Made by a program: the position numbers and the translations under genes. Of a stretch of DNA of 64,000 nt, positions 1 to 8,310 are shown one piece after another. How positions within the stretch are numbered: position 1 is the stretch's first letter; each line of letters begins with the position of its first letter. Below the pieces are notes generated by a model, which worked only from the letters and a program-made list of their open reading frames with translations, ran no database searches and was not told the origin of the DNA. Source of the DNA: JBBATK01 sp044228285 (GTDB taxonomy: Bacteria > Bacteroidota > Ignavibacteria > Kapaibacteriales > NICIL-2); NCBI GenBank assembly GCA_044228285.1, contig JBGAVD010000001.1, forward strand, positions 62,001 to 126,000. Direction: 5' to 3'.

Positions 1-857
1 CCACCGCTAATGTTTGATGGTGGATTCACAGGCGTCTGAGAACCAGCTCCCTGCTGCATCTGCGCCAGCGCGATGAAGTACTTGTACACTGCAGAGTCTA
101 TGCATTGCATCTCAAGTTGCATGCGATATCCCGCCTTGAGCTCATGCTGAATACCAATAGGACGACGGTTGCGTAAGCCATCGGCAAAGGCATCATCACC
201 AACGATGATGTCCTTTGCTAAAGTGTCGTTGTAGGTTACGAGAAAACGATAGTAGTTCTTCACCCCTGCTGGATCCACAAGAACAGGAATCATGAAGTAG
301 TTCTTAAAGCCGAAGAAAATAGCCGAGTCTACTTCGATGCTGTCAAAAGGAACGCGCTTAGGCATGAGAGATGTCGAGCTGAAGTGATGTCCGTCAATCT
401 GCACATCCAGTGTATAACGCTTGCCGGCAGCAGCACGAAGTCGCTGCGATTGATATACCCCATCTGCGATTTCTCTTAGGGTATCTACAATTCCTCCATC
501 CTCCATGATCGTAACACGAGCCGCTTTCCCGGGTTCGAAACTGTTGTCGTCGTTGAGTTTCCTAGTTTTCGTCAGCCGTACAACCGCCAGCGCTGAATCC
601 GAGTAGACATCGCCCTCAATCACATAATGTTGCTCAGCGTCATTGACAGTAATATCGATAACCTTCTCGCAACTTGTCAATGCACTACTAAGAGCAAGTG
701 CAAGGAGCAAGAGGAATGTAGGTATTGAGGCTATTGAAGCAGCCTGCGTTTGCGTTGCGATACCCTCATGCGCCTCAGATGCCTTTGATGGTATGTGTGA
801 TACTAGCGACTGGGCTTTAGACTTGATATGTATATACTGAGATCTAATTGTTTTCAT
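1..857 (-). CDS. DUF4249 family lipoprotein, 3' end cut by window edge
   Basis: Reading the minus strand from ATG at 857 gives 285 codons that stay open to the window edge, so the C-terminus is missing. A hydrophobic segment (residues about 45-62) ends in a lipobox-like ALTSC with Cys63, followed by EKVIDI and a short stretch ending in HYVIEG. That opening is characteristic of DUF4249 proteins, which are Bacteroidota lipoproteins encoded beside TonB-dependent receptors. The N-terminus before the hydrophobic segment is long (about 44 residues), but no internal ATG offers a better start. The gene begins 35 bp after the stop of the TonB receptor on the same strand and is probably in its operon. 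By family knowledge it would be a periplasmic or surface partner of the receptor; the substrate cannot be inferred. The family call is firm, the role is not. Confidence 0.85.
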   Translation of the reverse strand, partial: MKTIRSQYIHIKSKAQSLVSHIPSKASEAHEGIATQTQAASIASIPTFLLLLALALSSALTSCEKVIDITVNDAEQHYVIEGDVYSDSALAVVRLTKTRKLNDDNSFEPGKAARVTIMEDGGIVDTLREIADGVYQSQRLRAAAGKRYTLDVQIDGHHFSSTSLMPKRVPFDSIEVDSAIFFGFKNYFMIPVLVDPAGVKNYYRFLVTYNDTLAKDIIVGDDAFADGLRNRRPIGIQHELKAGYRMQLEMQCIDSAVYKYFIALAQMQQGAGSQTPVNPPSNISG

Positions 858-892
858 ATGACGAAGCATTCTTGAATTCTGAGTGTAATGGT

Positions 893-3265
893 TTAGAAAC
901 GGAAGCTGTAACTGATAGAAGGAACCCAGCGAAAGAGTGAGGTCTGTACCGCCTCTGTCTTGTTCTTGTCTGTGGTGCTCGTGCGGAAATCAATGGTGTA
1001 TGCATTCTCGCGACCATAGGCATTGTACAGCGAGAAATTGATCTCGCTTTGTTTACTCAGGATCCAATTAGCACCTAGGTCAAGACGATGATAGTCGGGC
1101 ATGCGATAGCCATTGCGTTCTGTATAGAAGTAGAGCACAGTGTTGTTCACCATGTACTTTGCAGCAGGCAGAGTGACGGCGTTACCGCTGTTGTAGACGA
1201 AGTTCGCTGAGAAGTTCCAGCTGTCTGAGTAGGCGTACATCACAACAAGCGAGACATCATGGGTGCGATCATACTTGAAAGGATACCAAGCGTCCTTGTT
1301 CACACCGGGGATCTGTCGTTCAGATCGCGCTAAAGTATACGAGAGCCAACCAGTCCAGTCGCCGCTCTTCTTCTTAATCATGAACTCGGCTCCGTAAGCA
1401 CGACCTTCTCCAACCAGAATCTCCGTTTCAGGAGTCTGCGTTGCATTGATCTCCGCGTTGTCCTTGTAGTCAATCTGCTTGTGCAGTGTCTTGAAATAGC
1501 CTTCAACACTGAGTTCGTAGTAGTCAGCATTGTCGCCCGAGCTCAACGAGAAGTTGTGGAAGTATCCCACGCTCCACTGATTGCTGGTTTGCGGATCGAT
1601 GTTGTTGTTACTTGAGATCCATCGGTCTGTTGGCGACGAAGTCGTCGATGTAGAAAGCAAGTGCAGTCCTTGTGCATTGCGTACATACGAAGCTTTGATG
1701 GAGTTGTCTTCATCGAGAATGTAGCTGATGTTAATGCGAGGTTCCAAGTACACAAAGTTCTTGAGAATGCCATTAGCAGTTTGGACAGTATCGATAACAG
1801 TTCGATTGGAATCAAGTACGTACTGATCGGTACCGCCGAGAATACTGAAAGCGCTTACACGCAGGCCATACTCTGCTTTCCATTCGTCACTAAGAGTAAC
1901 GCGGTGCGAGGCAAAGAGTCCACTCTCAAGCGAAGCCTGTGTAGCATACTCCGTAGGATTGATGCCAGACTCGCTGCCTGAAACAGTAATTACACCCGGA
2001 ACAATACTGTGATGAATGGTGTTGACACCGAAGTTCAACGTGTTCTCAGGATTGAAGAAGTATTCAAAATCATGCTTGAAGTTCCAATCACGAATACGAC
2101 TATAGATTTCAAAACCACTGCCGCCCAAACTAATGTTGATGTTGTAATCGTAGTTCGAGTACACAAGCGAACTGTTTGAAATCATCTTCTCGCTCCACTC
2201 GTGATTGTAGCGCAGCGTTCCGGTTCCGTTACCCCAGTCAATGCCAAAGTTCTCATTGAAGCCGAGCACGTCACGACCAAAGTATCCTGATAAAAACAAA
2301 CGATCGGAAGCACCTAAGCGCACATTGACTTTTGCATTGAGATCGTAGAAGTATAGCGAGCTATTGCGAATTGACTCATCGCTCGAGAGTTTCAAGAAGA
2401 CGTCAGCATAGGTTCTGCGTGCAGCAAGGAGGAAGGATGATTGGTCTTCTTGTATCGGACCCTCCACAAGCACTTTCGACGAGATCAAACCGATCGATGC
2501 ATTCACATGATAGCTCTTCTTGTTGCCTTCGTTCATTTGCAAGTCGAGCACAGATGAAACACGTCCACCATAGTTAGCTGGCATGCCAGATTTGTACAAA
2601 GTGATATCACGAATAGCATCTGAGTTGAAGGTTGAGAAGAAACCCAGCAAGTGCGAAGCATTGTACACAGGCGCTTCATCTAACAGAATAAGGTTTTGAT
2701 CGGTAGCACCACCACGCACAGAAATACCAGAGTTACCTTCGCCCGCAGCCTTTACACCTGGCAGCAACTGTATTGTTTTCATTACATCGCGTTCGCCAAG
2801 CAACACAGGAACATTCTTCACACTTTGTACATCAACGCGCTCAATGCCGATGGATGTACTCGTCACGTTTTCGTTTTTTCGTTCAGCAGTTACAGTGACA
2901 TCCGCAGTACTGCGAGCACTTGGTTGCATTTGCAAACTCTGTTGCAAGTTCTTCGTCAAACGAATCTTCTTTGTTTGCGTGGTATAACCCATATACAAAT
3001 AGCTGACATTGTACTCTCCCTCGGGCAGCGTGAGCGAGTAAAAACCACTCTTGTTCGTATACGCACCGCGCTTTGGAAGCTCCTGCACGCGCACAGTAAC
3101 GCGAGTAAGGACCTCGCCACTAGTGGCATCGGTTATCGTTCCCGAAAGAGTGTATTGGGCGGAGTTTGATTGAGAGAAGGAGGGAGTGCTGCAGAGTAGC
3201 ATCAAACCAAATATCAAAAGCACATAGTATTGTCGAGCCAAAACATTGCCTACTGTCGTCGTCAT
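893..3265 (-). CDS. TonB-dependent receptor with carboxypeptidase-regulatory-like domain
   Basis: Outer-membrane active transporter of 790 residues. The chosen start (ATG at 3265) is preceded by AGGTG and opens a signal peptide ending near residue 31 (STPSFSQ); an upstream in-frame GTG at 3376 would add 37 residues that do not look like a signal peptide. A beta-sandwich of the CarboxypepD_reg-like type follows at about 38-120 (SGTITDATSGE onward). The plug domain lies at about 150-250 with the motif GISVRGGATDQNLILLDEAP. The C-terminal barrel ends in Phe (SYSFRF), as expected for insertion by BAM. This is the SusC-like/FecA-like architecture of Bacteroidota. The DUF4249 gene directly downstream supports a receptor/lipoprotein pair. 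The ligand is unknown; no starch-utilisation or siderophore genes are nearby. Confidence 0.95.
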   Translation of the reverse strand: MTTTVGNVLARQYYVLLIFGLMLLCSTPSFSQSNSAQYTLSGTITDATSGEVLTRVTVRVQELPKRGAYTNKSGFYSLTLPEGEYNVSYLYMGYTTQTKKIRLTKNLQQSLQMQPSARSTADVTVTAERKNENVTSTSIGIERVDVQSVKNVPVLLGERDVMKTIQLLPGVKAAGEGNSGISVRGGATDQNLILLDEAPVYNASHLLGFFSTFNSDAIRDITLYKSGMPANYGGRVSSVLDLQMNEGNKKSYHVNASIGLISSKVLVEGPIQEDQSSFLLAARRTYADVFLKLSSDESIRNSSLYFYDLNAKVNVRLGASDRLFLSGYFGRDVLGFNENFGIDWGNGTGTLRYNHEWSEKMISNSSLVYSNYDYNINISLGGSGFEIYSRIRDWNFKHDFEYFFNPENTLNFGVNTIHHSIVPGVITVSGSESGINPTEYATQASLESGLFASHRVTLSDEWKAEYGLRVSAFSILGGTDQYVLDSNRTVIDTVQTANGILKNFVYLEPRINISYILDEDNSIKASYVRNAQGLHLLSTSTTSSPTDRWISSNNNIDPQTSNQWSVGYFHNFSLSSGDNADYYELSVEGYFKTLHKQIDYKDNAEINATQTPETEILVGEGRAYGAEFMIKKKSGDWTGWLSYTLARSERQIPGVNKDAWYPFKYDRTHDVSLVVMYAYSDSWNFSANFVYNSGNAVTLPAAKYMVNNTVLYFYTERNGYRMPDYHRLDLGANWILSKQSEINFSLYNAYGRENAYTIDFRTSTTDKNKTEAVQTSLFRWVPSISYSFRF

Positions 3266-3507
3266 GATCACCTGAAATTGTAAGTACAGTTCTTTTATGC
3301 CATTCTTTACCAACGCGCAAGCTCCGCTTGCGCCTTTACCCGTCAAAAAAACAGTGCTGCAAGCACCGTGCCGCACAAGGCTTGTGGGACGAATAGAGCT
3401 GGAAGATGTTGGGAGTACGAGTGAGATGGGGTTTGGTTGCAGGGGGTGGGAGGGGGAGGAACAGAAGGACTATCATTGCAGAGAGTGTTGCTTAGAGTAT
3501 CTGGCGG

Positions 3508-3726
3508 GTCCGGTGAGTCTGAAATGACCACCACGGTAAAAAAACGGCCTCGTATGCGGCCAGCAACTTTGCTCTCCCGCTGCAGTCATTGTTTGCAGGC
3601 TTGGCAATGTTACAACCAGGTCACAAGCTCACGCACATGAATACACAATAACAAATTAGTGGTGCCCACCTACGGAATAGCAGCGCCTCCAGCATCAGGC
3701 AAGTCCGGCGAGTCTGAAATGTCCAC
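3508..3726 (+). repeat. diverged 24-bp direct repeat (two copies)
   Basis: The segment beginning GTCCGGTGAGTCTGAAATG at 3508-3531 recurs at 3703-3726 with two substitutions. The second copy runs directly into the left arm of the 39-bp inverted repeat, suggesting that this intergenic region was built by local duplication. Confidence 0.6.
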
Positions 3727-3728
3727 AA

Positions 3729-3849
3729 AGTCGAGTGTGTCTATTGCGTCAATAAAGTCCACCGTGGCAAAGCAACACGGAAAGCGCCACTTGCTCCAAC
3801 GCCTGCTTTACCACGGTGGACTTTATTGACGCAATAGACACACTCGACT
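3729..3849. repeat. 39-bp perfect inverted repeat with 43-bp spacer
   Basis: The left arm 3729-3767 and the right arm 3811-3849 are exact reverse complements over 39 bases, separated by 43 bases. The right arm contains CGGTGGACTTTATTGACGC, and the left arm contains its complement. The structure would fold into a very stable cruciform or, if transcribed, a hairpin. There is no T-tract after either arm, so it is not a standard intrinsic terminator. No transposase is nearby; a MITE-like element or an inverted duplication are both possible. Confidence 0.9.
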
Positions 3850-4045
3850 CAGTGGTCACGGTAGATTCAATGCTGCAGTTGATTCAAAAAGAAAAACCGA
3901 AGTAGCAGGCCACTTCGCCAGCTTGGTCGCATGGTAAAAAGAGCGCTTTTTGATGCTAGCCAGTAGCAGCTGAGATCGTGATAAGGTTCGCTTAAACTCT
4001 CGCTCCTCGTTTTAGGTACAAGAACACTCACTGTTGAAGATGCAC

Positions 4046-4741
4046 TTACTTCTTCGGCTTTGCTTCATCGTCAGCTGAAGGACCTTGTTTGGTTTCGTTC
4101 TGCCTCCGTTTCTGTGTTGCATCTTTCAACTGCTCCTCTCGTCTCACAGTTCTGAACTTGTACATTCGCTCACGCAAACCCCCTTTCTCGACAAACTGCT
4201 CCGTTTGTTTCTGAACGAGTTTGTTCAGCAGTTTCGTTGCAACCAGAATGAGTACAATTGCGACGTTTGCTGCATACTCGCTCACAAACTCATCTTTTCC
4301 TTTGAGTGTACCATCCATTCTTCGTGAGCCTACATTTCCACATGCGAACTCTTCGAGTATCCATTTGCCAATCTGGTCTACTGTTTTAAATCTCTTTGTG
4401 ACAATTATCTTTCGCCTTGCATCACCGCTATGCCATTGCTCAAGCCGACGGTGTCGAAGAAAGTCTTCATAGTCCAGTAAGAGCTCACCTAGACTAGCCA
4501 CAGCAACCTTAGTAAGTTTAATCTCAAATGACTTTGACGTTCCTGAAGCTAAACTCGCCTCAGCAATATTCTGTGTGCCGGATCGCGCTGCCTGCACCAT
4601 TTGATCGTGTGTCCTGCTGCGCTTCTCGATGTAACGATCACAAAAGCGTACTGTGAGATCATAACAGAGCCGTGCAATTTCAAAGCAGAGAAGGTTGCGG
4701 AAACCGCCGTGTGGGGGAATCAGGTCATCGTATGCTGTCAT
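4046..4741 (-). CDS. four helix bundle suffix domain protein (S23/IVS-like)
   Basis: A 231-residue protein. Residues about 15-115 resemble the four-helix bundle family (23S rRNA intervening-sequence protein, S23). Supporting motifs are LCYDLTVRFCDRY near the start, then DQMVQAARSGTQNIAEA and KLTKVAVASLGELLLDYEDFL. Residues about 125-231 match the idea of the suffix domain found in longer members, ending in a basic, Lys/Gln-rich tail. No 23S rRNA gene is near, so this is a stand-alone chromosomal member. The biochemical role of such proteins is not established; relatives include the Avd accessory protein of diversity-generating retroelements, but no reverse transcriptase or template repeat is visible here. 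The family call rests on motif resemblance only. Confidence 0.8.
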   Translation of the reverse strand: MTAYDDLIPPHGGFRNLLCFEIARLCYDLTVRFCDRYIEKRSRTHDQMVQAARSGTQNIAEASLASGTSKSFEIKLTKVAVASLGELLLDYEDFLRHRRLEQWHSGDARRKIIVTKRFKTVDQIGKWILEEFACGNVGSRRMDGTLKGKDEFVSEYAANVAIVLILVATKLLNKLVQKQTEQFVEKGGLRERMYKFRTVRREEQLKDATQKRRQNETKQGPSADDEAKPKK

Positions 4742-4869
4742 GTGAAAAAGAGGGTGGTGAACAAAGAGTGCACATTAGTTCTTCAGCTGATATCTCACCA
4801 CTCCCACTTTTTAACTCCACCCCTCCAACTCATCTCAATGTGCAAAACTCCCCACCCACCTTCATGTCC

Positions 4870-4890
4870 ACCCCCCCCCCAAAAAAAAAA
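4870..4890. repeat. adjacent homopolymer runs C10 and A10
   Basis: Bases 4871-4880 are ten C and 4881-4890 are ten A, directly beside the ettA terminator stem. Such runs are prone to slippage and to sequencing error. They lie between genes, so they would not shift a reading frame. Confidence 0.85.
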
Positions 4891-4908
4891 GCCCATCAAA
4901 GATGGGCT
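4881..4908 (-). terminator. intrinsic terminator of ettA
   Basis: On the minus strand a 7-8 bp stem (GCCCATC/GATGGGC, 4890-4908, loop of three) is followed by ten T (4881-4890). It lies about 25 bp past the ettA stop at 4934. Confidence 0.85.
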
Positions 4909-4933
4909 CTTAAAAACAGTCTACAACAAACAC

Positions 4934-6604
4934 CTACCGCGTCAACTTCCTATAGGTAATACGGTGTGGCCGATCGGCGCTGGTGCCCATGCGCTTGTGA
5001 AAGTCTTCTGAGTATTCAGAATAGTTGCCGTCGAAGAAGCGGACTTGGGAGTCGCCTTCAAAGGCGAGGATGTGGGTGGCAATGCGGTCTAGGAACCAAC
5101 GATCGTGGGAGATAACCACTGCACAACCTGCGAAATTTTCTAGTGCTTCTTCAAGGGCTCGCAGGGTGTTCACATCTAAGTCATTGGTTGGCTCATCAAG
5201 CAGCAACACGTTAGCGCTTTCCTTTAGCATCTTTGCTAAGTGAACGCGATTGCGTTCACCACCAGAGAGCATAGTCACCTTCTTCTGCTGATCACTACCA
5301 CTGAAATTGAAACTGCCGACGTAGGCGCGCGAGTTCATTTCGCGATTGCCGATTTGAATGAGGTCGTTGCCATCGCTGATTTCTTCCCAGACGCTTTTCT
5401 CTGGATCGAGCGGACGATTCTGATCAATGTACCCGAGTTTTACCGTGTCACCAACTTTGAAGCTACCGCTGTCTGGCTGCATCTCGCCGGTGATCATCTT
5501 GAACATGGTGGTTTTACCGGCACCGTTTGGTCCAATCACACCAATGATTCCACCAGGAGGCAGGGAAAAATTCACGTGTTCATAGAGCAAGCGATCGCCG
5601 AAGGCTTTGGAGATGTCTTGGGCTTCGATAACTACATCACCAAGACGTGGTCCTGGTGGAATCGAAATTTCGATATCCTCGTTACGCTTGGTCTGTTGTT
5701 CTTCCAGCATCTTCTCGTAGCTGGTGATACGAGCTTTGCTCTTCGCATGACGTCCCTTCGGATTCATACGCACCCACTCCAACTCGCGCTTCAGAACTTT
5801 TTGTCGCGCACTCTCTGACTTCTCTTCCTGCGCCAAGCGCTTCGACTTCAAATCCAACCAAGTTGAATAATTGCCTTCAAATGGGATTCCTTCGCCGCGG
5901 TCCAATTCGAGAATCCAGCCTGCTACATTATCCAAGAAGTAACGATCGTGGGTTACGGCGATTACTGTTCCTGGATACTGAGCCAAATGCTGCTCTAGCC
6001 ATGCGATAGATTCTGCGTCCAAGTGGTTTGTAGGCTCGTCAAGGAGCAACACGTCTGGACGTTGAAGGAGAAGGCGTACAAGTGCCACACGACGCTTCTC
6101 GCCACCAGAAAGGGTATCAACTGTGGACTCGCCTGGTGGACAACGTAATGCGTCCATTGCCATCTCAAGCTTGGAATCCAGATCCCATGCATCAAGTGCG
6201 TCAATGCGATCCTGCAGCTTTGCTTGCTTCTCCATGAGCGCTTCGAAGTCTGCGTCAGGCTCAGCGAAGGCGGCCGACACCGCTTCGTAATCACGAAGCA
6301 AGTTGACGGTTTCCTGAGCTCCTTCTTCTACGATTTGGCGAACGGTCTTCGTTGGGTCTAAAGCTGGCTCTTGAGGCAAATAGCCAAAGGTGATGCCGTC
6401 GTTCTTGGTGATTTTTCCAATGTAATCGTCGTCGATTCCGGCGATGATGCGCAAAAGCGTAGATTTTCCAGCGCCGTTCAAACCAAGAACGCCAATCTTC
6501 GCGCCATAATAGAACGAAAGGTATATGTCTTTGAGTACCTGCTTGTTGGGCTTGTGGACTTTGCCCACCCCAACCATCGAAAAGATAATTTTATTGTCGG
6601 CCAT
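4934..6604 (-). CDS. ettA: energy-dependent translational throttle protein EttA (ABC-F ATPase)
   Basis: A soluble ABC-F protein of 556 residues that acts on the ribosome E site and gates translation according to the ATP/ADP state. Two nucleotide-binding domains are complete: Walker A GLNGAGKS at 41-48, signature LSGGE at 165-169 and DEPTNHLD at 189-196; then GPNGAGKT at 358-365, LSGGE at 446-450 and DEPTNDLD at 470-477. The inter-domain P-site tRNA interaction linker spans about 245-305 and is rich in Lys, Arg and Glu. The length equals that of E. coli EttA. The start chosen (MADNKIIFS) matches the family; an upstream in-frame codon would add nine residues of no known meaning. It is monocistronic, with its own terminator. 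Confidence 0.95.
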   Translation of the reverse strand: MADNKIIFSMVGVGKVHKPNKQVLKDIYLSFYYGAKIGVLGLNGAGKSTLLRIIAGIDDDYIGKITKNDGITFGYLPQEPALDPTKTVRQIVEEGAQETVNLLRDYEAVSAAFAEPDADFEALMEKQAKLQDRIDALDAWDLDSKLEMAMDALRCPPGESTVDTLSGGEKRRVALVRLLLQRPDVLLLDEPTNHLDAESIAWLEQHLAQYPGTVIAVTHDRYFLDNVAGWILELDRGEGIPFEGNYSTWLDLKSKRLAQEEKSESARQKVLKRELEWVRMNPKGRHAKSKARITSYEKMLEEQQTKRNEDIEISIPPGPRLGDVVIEAQDISKAFGDRLLYEHVNFSLPPGGIIGVIGPNGAGKTTMFKMITGEMQPDSGSFKVGDTVKLGYIDQNRPLDPEKSVWEEISDGNDLIQIGNREMNSRAYVGSFNFSGSDQQKKVTMLSGGERNRVHLAKMLKESANVLLLDEPTNDLDVNTLRALEEALENFAGCAVVISHDRWFLDRIATHILAFEGDSQVRFFDGNYSEYSEDFHKRMGTSADRPHRITYRKLTR

Positions 6605-6640
6605 GTGTTGCTCGTGTGAGTGAAGCCACAAAAATACGAC

Positions 6641-7165
6641 CTGGGCGACTTGTGTGAGCTGGCGCCTCTAACAAAACAGGGCAGCCAACGGCAGCCCTGT
6701 AGAAAAAGAACTCTGATAATATCTGCTTCGTCGAGAAGCTTGAGCTCGCCAGCGCTGCATCCACAATCTGCATCCCGACTTGTGTGAGCTGGCGTCTCTT
6801 ATAAATAGGGCTGCCAACGGCAGCCCTGTAGAGAAAGAACTCTGATTGTACCTGTTTGCTCTAAACCCTTTGGCTCACCAGCGCTGCATCCACAATCTGC
6901 CTCGGCGACTTGTGTGAGCTGGCACGTCTAACAAAACAGGGCTGTCAACGGCAGCCCTGTAGAAAATGAACTCTGATAATATCTGCTTCGTCGAGAAGCT
7001 TTAGTTCGCCAGCGATGCATCCATAATCTGCATCGGCAACTTGTGTGAGCTGAGCCCCTAAACAAAAACAGGGCTGCCAACGGCAGCCCTGTAGAAAAAG
7101 AACTCTGATTATAACGGTTTTACCGCTGCCTTAGCTAGCTCTCAACGCATCCACAATCTTCAAGC
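6641..7165 (-). repeat. tandem ~130-bp array of gene tail plus terminator
   Basis: Four hairpins occur at a regular spacing of 129-132 bp (about 6676-6700, 6806-6829, 6936-6960 and 7068-7092). Each is close to ACAGGGCTGCC-AAC-GGCAGCCCTGT. Between them lie near-copies of a segment that on the minus strand reads ATTGTGGATGCA, the same codons that end the neighbouring permease gene (IVDALRAS). The repeat unit therefore looks like a duplicated copy of the gene's last codons, its 3' flank and its terminator. Copies of the tail segment end near 6774, 6903 and 7035, and the genuine gene end is at 7131-7165. Confidence 0.9.
7063..7092 (-). terminator. terminator of the ABC permease operon
   Basis: This is the gene-proximal copy of the hairpin array: an 11-bp stem (ACAGGGCTGCC/GGCAGCCCTGT) followed on the minus strand by TGTTTTTGTTT, about 40 bp past the stop at 7131. 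The three distal copies could act as back-up terminators. Confidence 0.75.
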
Positions 7166-8297
7166 GAGAAGCTCCCCACGCTGGCAAAAATCCACCTACT
7201 ATTCCCATGACGAGGGTGAAGATAATTGCAGAAAGAACAATGGTTGGGTTTAATGCGAAACTGAAGGTGATGTCGCTGAAGGTACTAAAGTTGATGGTCG
7301 ACATCGAGAAGAACTGCATGAAGGATGCAACGAAGATCCCAATGCCTCCACCTACGAGAGAGAGCAAGAGTGACTCAAACAAAAAGGAAAGAAGAACTGA
7401 CGAACGTCGAAAGCCCAGCGCTCTCAAGGTGCCAATCTCCGTGGTACGGTTAGCAACAGAGGAGTACATGGTGATCATTGCACCAATCATCGCACCGACA
7501 CTCGAGATGATGGTGATAACCAAACCTAGAATACGCAGGAATAAGGCTAGCGCTTCTGATTGCTTTTGGAAGTAGTCTTGTTCAACGAAGAGCTCCATTT
7601 GGTTCAAGCGTGGATCGGTTGCCATGCTTGCCTTCATGCTTTCTAAGTCATCGCGCGAGGTAAAGCGAAATGTCAGGCTGGAATATGCGGTACGGTTATT
7701 TGCTTGCAAGAGCTGTTCGCAGTCTGCCCACAACTCAGAGTCGAAGGCACTTCCGCCACAATCCATGACGCCAACGATCACCCATGCATCGCCGCTGAAC
7801 TTGATTTTGTCTCCGATGTTTGCACCATTAAAGCGCTTTGGGACGGCAGACCCAACCACAAGCTCGCGAGCGCCAACTTGGAACATGCGCCCTTGCTTGA
7901 TGGTTATTCCTTTGCGCAACTCAGCAGCCTTCACACCAACGCCACGCACAGAAATGTTGCTCATACCGCCACCAATCTTTTCGAGATTGATAACTGTTGC
8001 AACTTCAGCGGTGAGCAATGGCTTGCCATCTGCACTCTTGGCAATGCCCGGAAGCGCTTCGAAGTTGCGCGCAGTTTCGCGTTCAATGATAGAGGAGATC
8101 TCAGCTGATGCGCCTTTGCGCACCATGATAGCGTTCTCTTTTGAGCCGGTTGAAACGAGTGCCTTCTCAACACCATAGGCCATCATAAGCACAAAGGTGA
8201 AAGCAAACACAACGAGTGCAACAAGGCTTACGGTAATGCTCGCTGATAGACGGCGTGCGTAGAAATTCTTGAGTATGTAGAAAAATGGAATGTTCAT
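7131..8297 (-). CDS. FtsX-like ABC transporter permease (MacB/LolE type)
   Basis: Inner-membrane permease of 388 residues. An N-terminal helix (about 18-42) is followed by a large periplasmic domain (about 45-260), then three C-terminal helices (about 262-290, 310-340 and 355-380) that form the FtsX domain. Conserved features are NRTTEIGTLRALGF before the second FtsX helix and the ending RLKIVDALRAS. It starts 13 bp after the stop of the other permease gene. With the ATPase and HlyD-like adaptor upstream it would form a mechanotransmission-type ABC exporter or lipoprotein-handling complex; the substrate is unknown. Its 3' end is the source of the adjacent tandem array. Confidence 0.9.
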   Translation of the reverse strand: MNIPFFYILKNFYARRLSASITVSLVALVVFAFTFVLMMAYGVEKALVSTGSKENAIMVRKGASAEISSIIERETARNFEALPGIAKSADGKPLLTAEVATVINLEKIGGGMSNISVRGVGVKAAELRKGITIKQGRMFQVGARELVVGSAVPKRFNGANIGDKIKFSGDAWVIVGVMDCGGSAFDSELWADCEQLLQANNRTAYSSLTFRFTSRDDLESMKASMATDPRLNQMELFVEQDYFQKQSEALALFLRILGLVITIISSVGAMIGAMITMYSSVANRTTEIGTLRALGFRRSSVLLSFLFESLLLSLVGGGIGIFVASFMQFFSMSTINFSTFSDITFSFALNPTIVLSAIIFTLVMGIVGGFLPAWGASRLKIVDALRAS

Positions 8298-8310
8298 ATG
8301 TGCAGTGCTC

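Larger units (their letters stand above)
3266..4045. other. gene-poor intergenic region with repeats
   Basis: No credible gene is visible in about 780 bp; the short open frames here lack family resemblance and Shine-Dalgarno sites. The region holds a long perfect inverted repeat at 3729-3849 and two diverged copies of a 24-bp segment (3508-3531 and 3703-3726, 22 of 24 identical). The promoter of the TonB receptor must lie in the part adjacent to 3265, but I see no clear consensus. Confidence 0.6.

Noticed and set aside
4601..5011. Plus-strand frame of 136 codons across the ettA terminator
   Set aside because: It reads through the terminator and homopolymer runs, opposes two well-supported genes and has low-complexity sequence.
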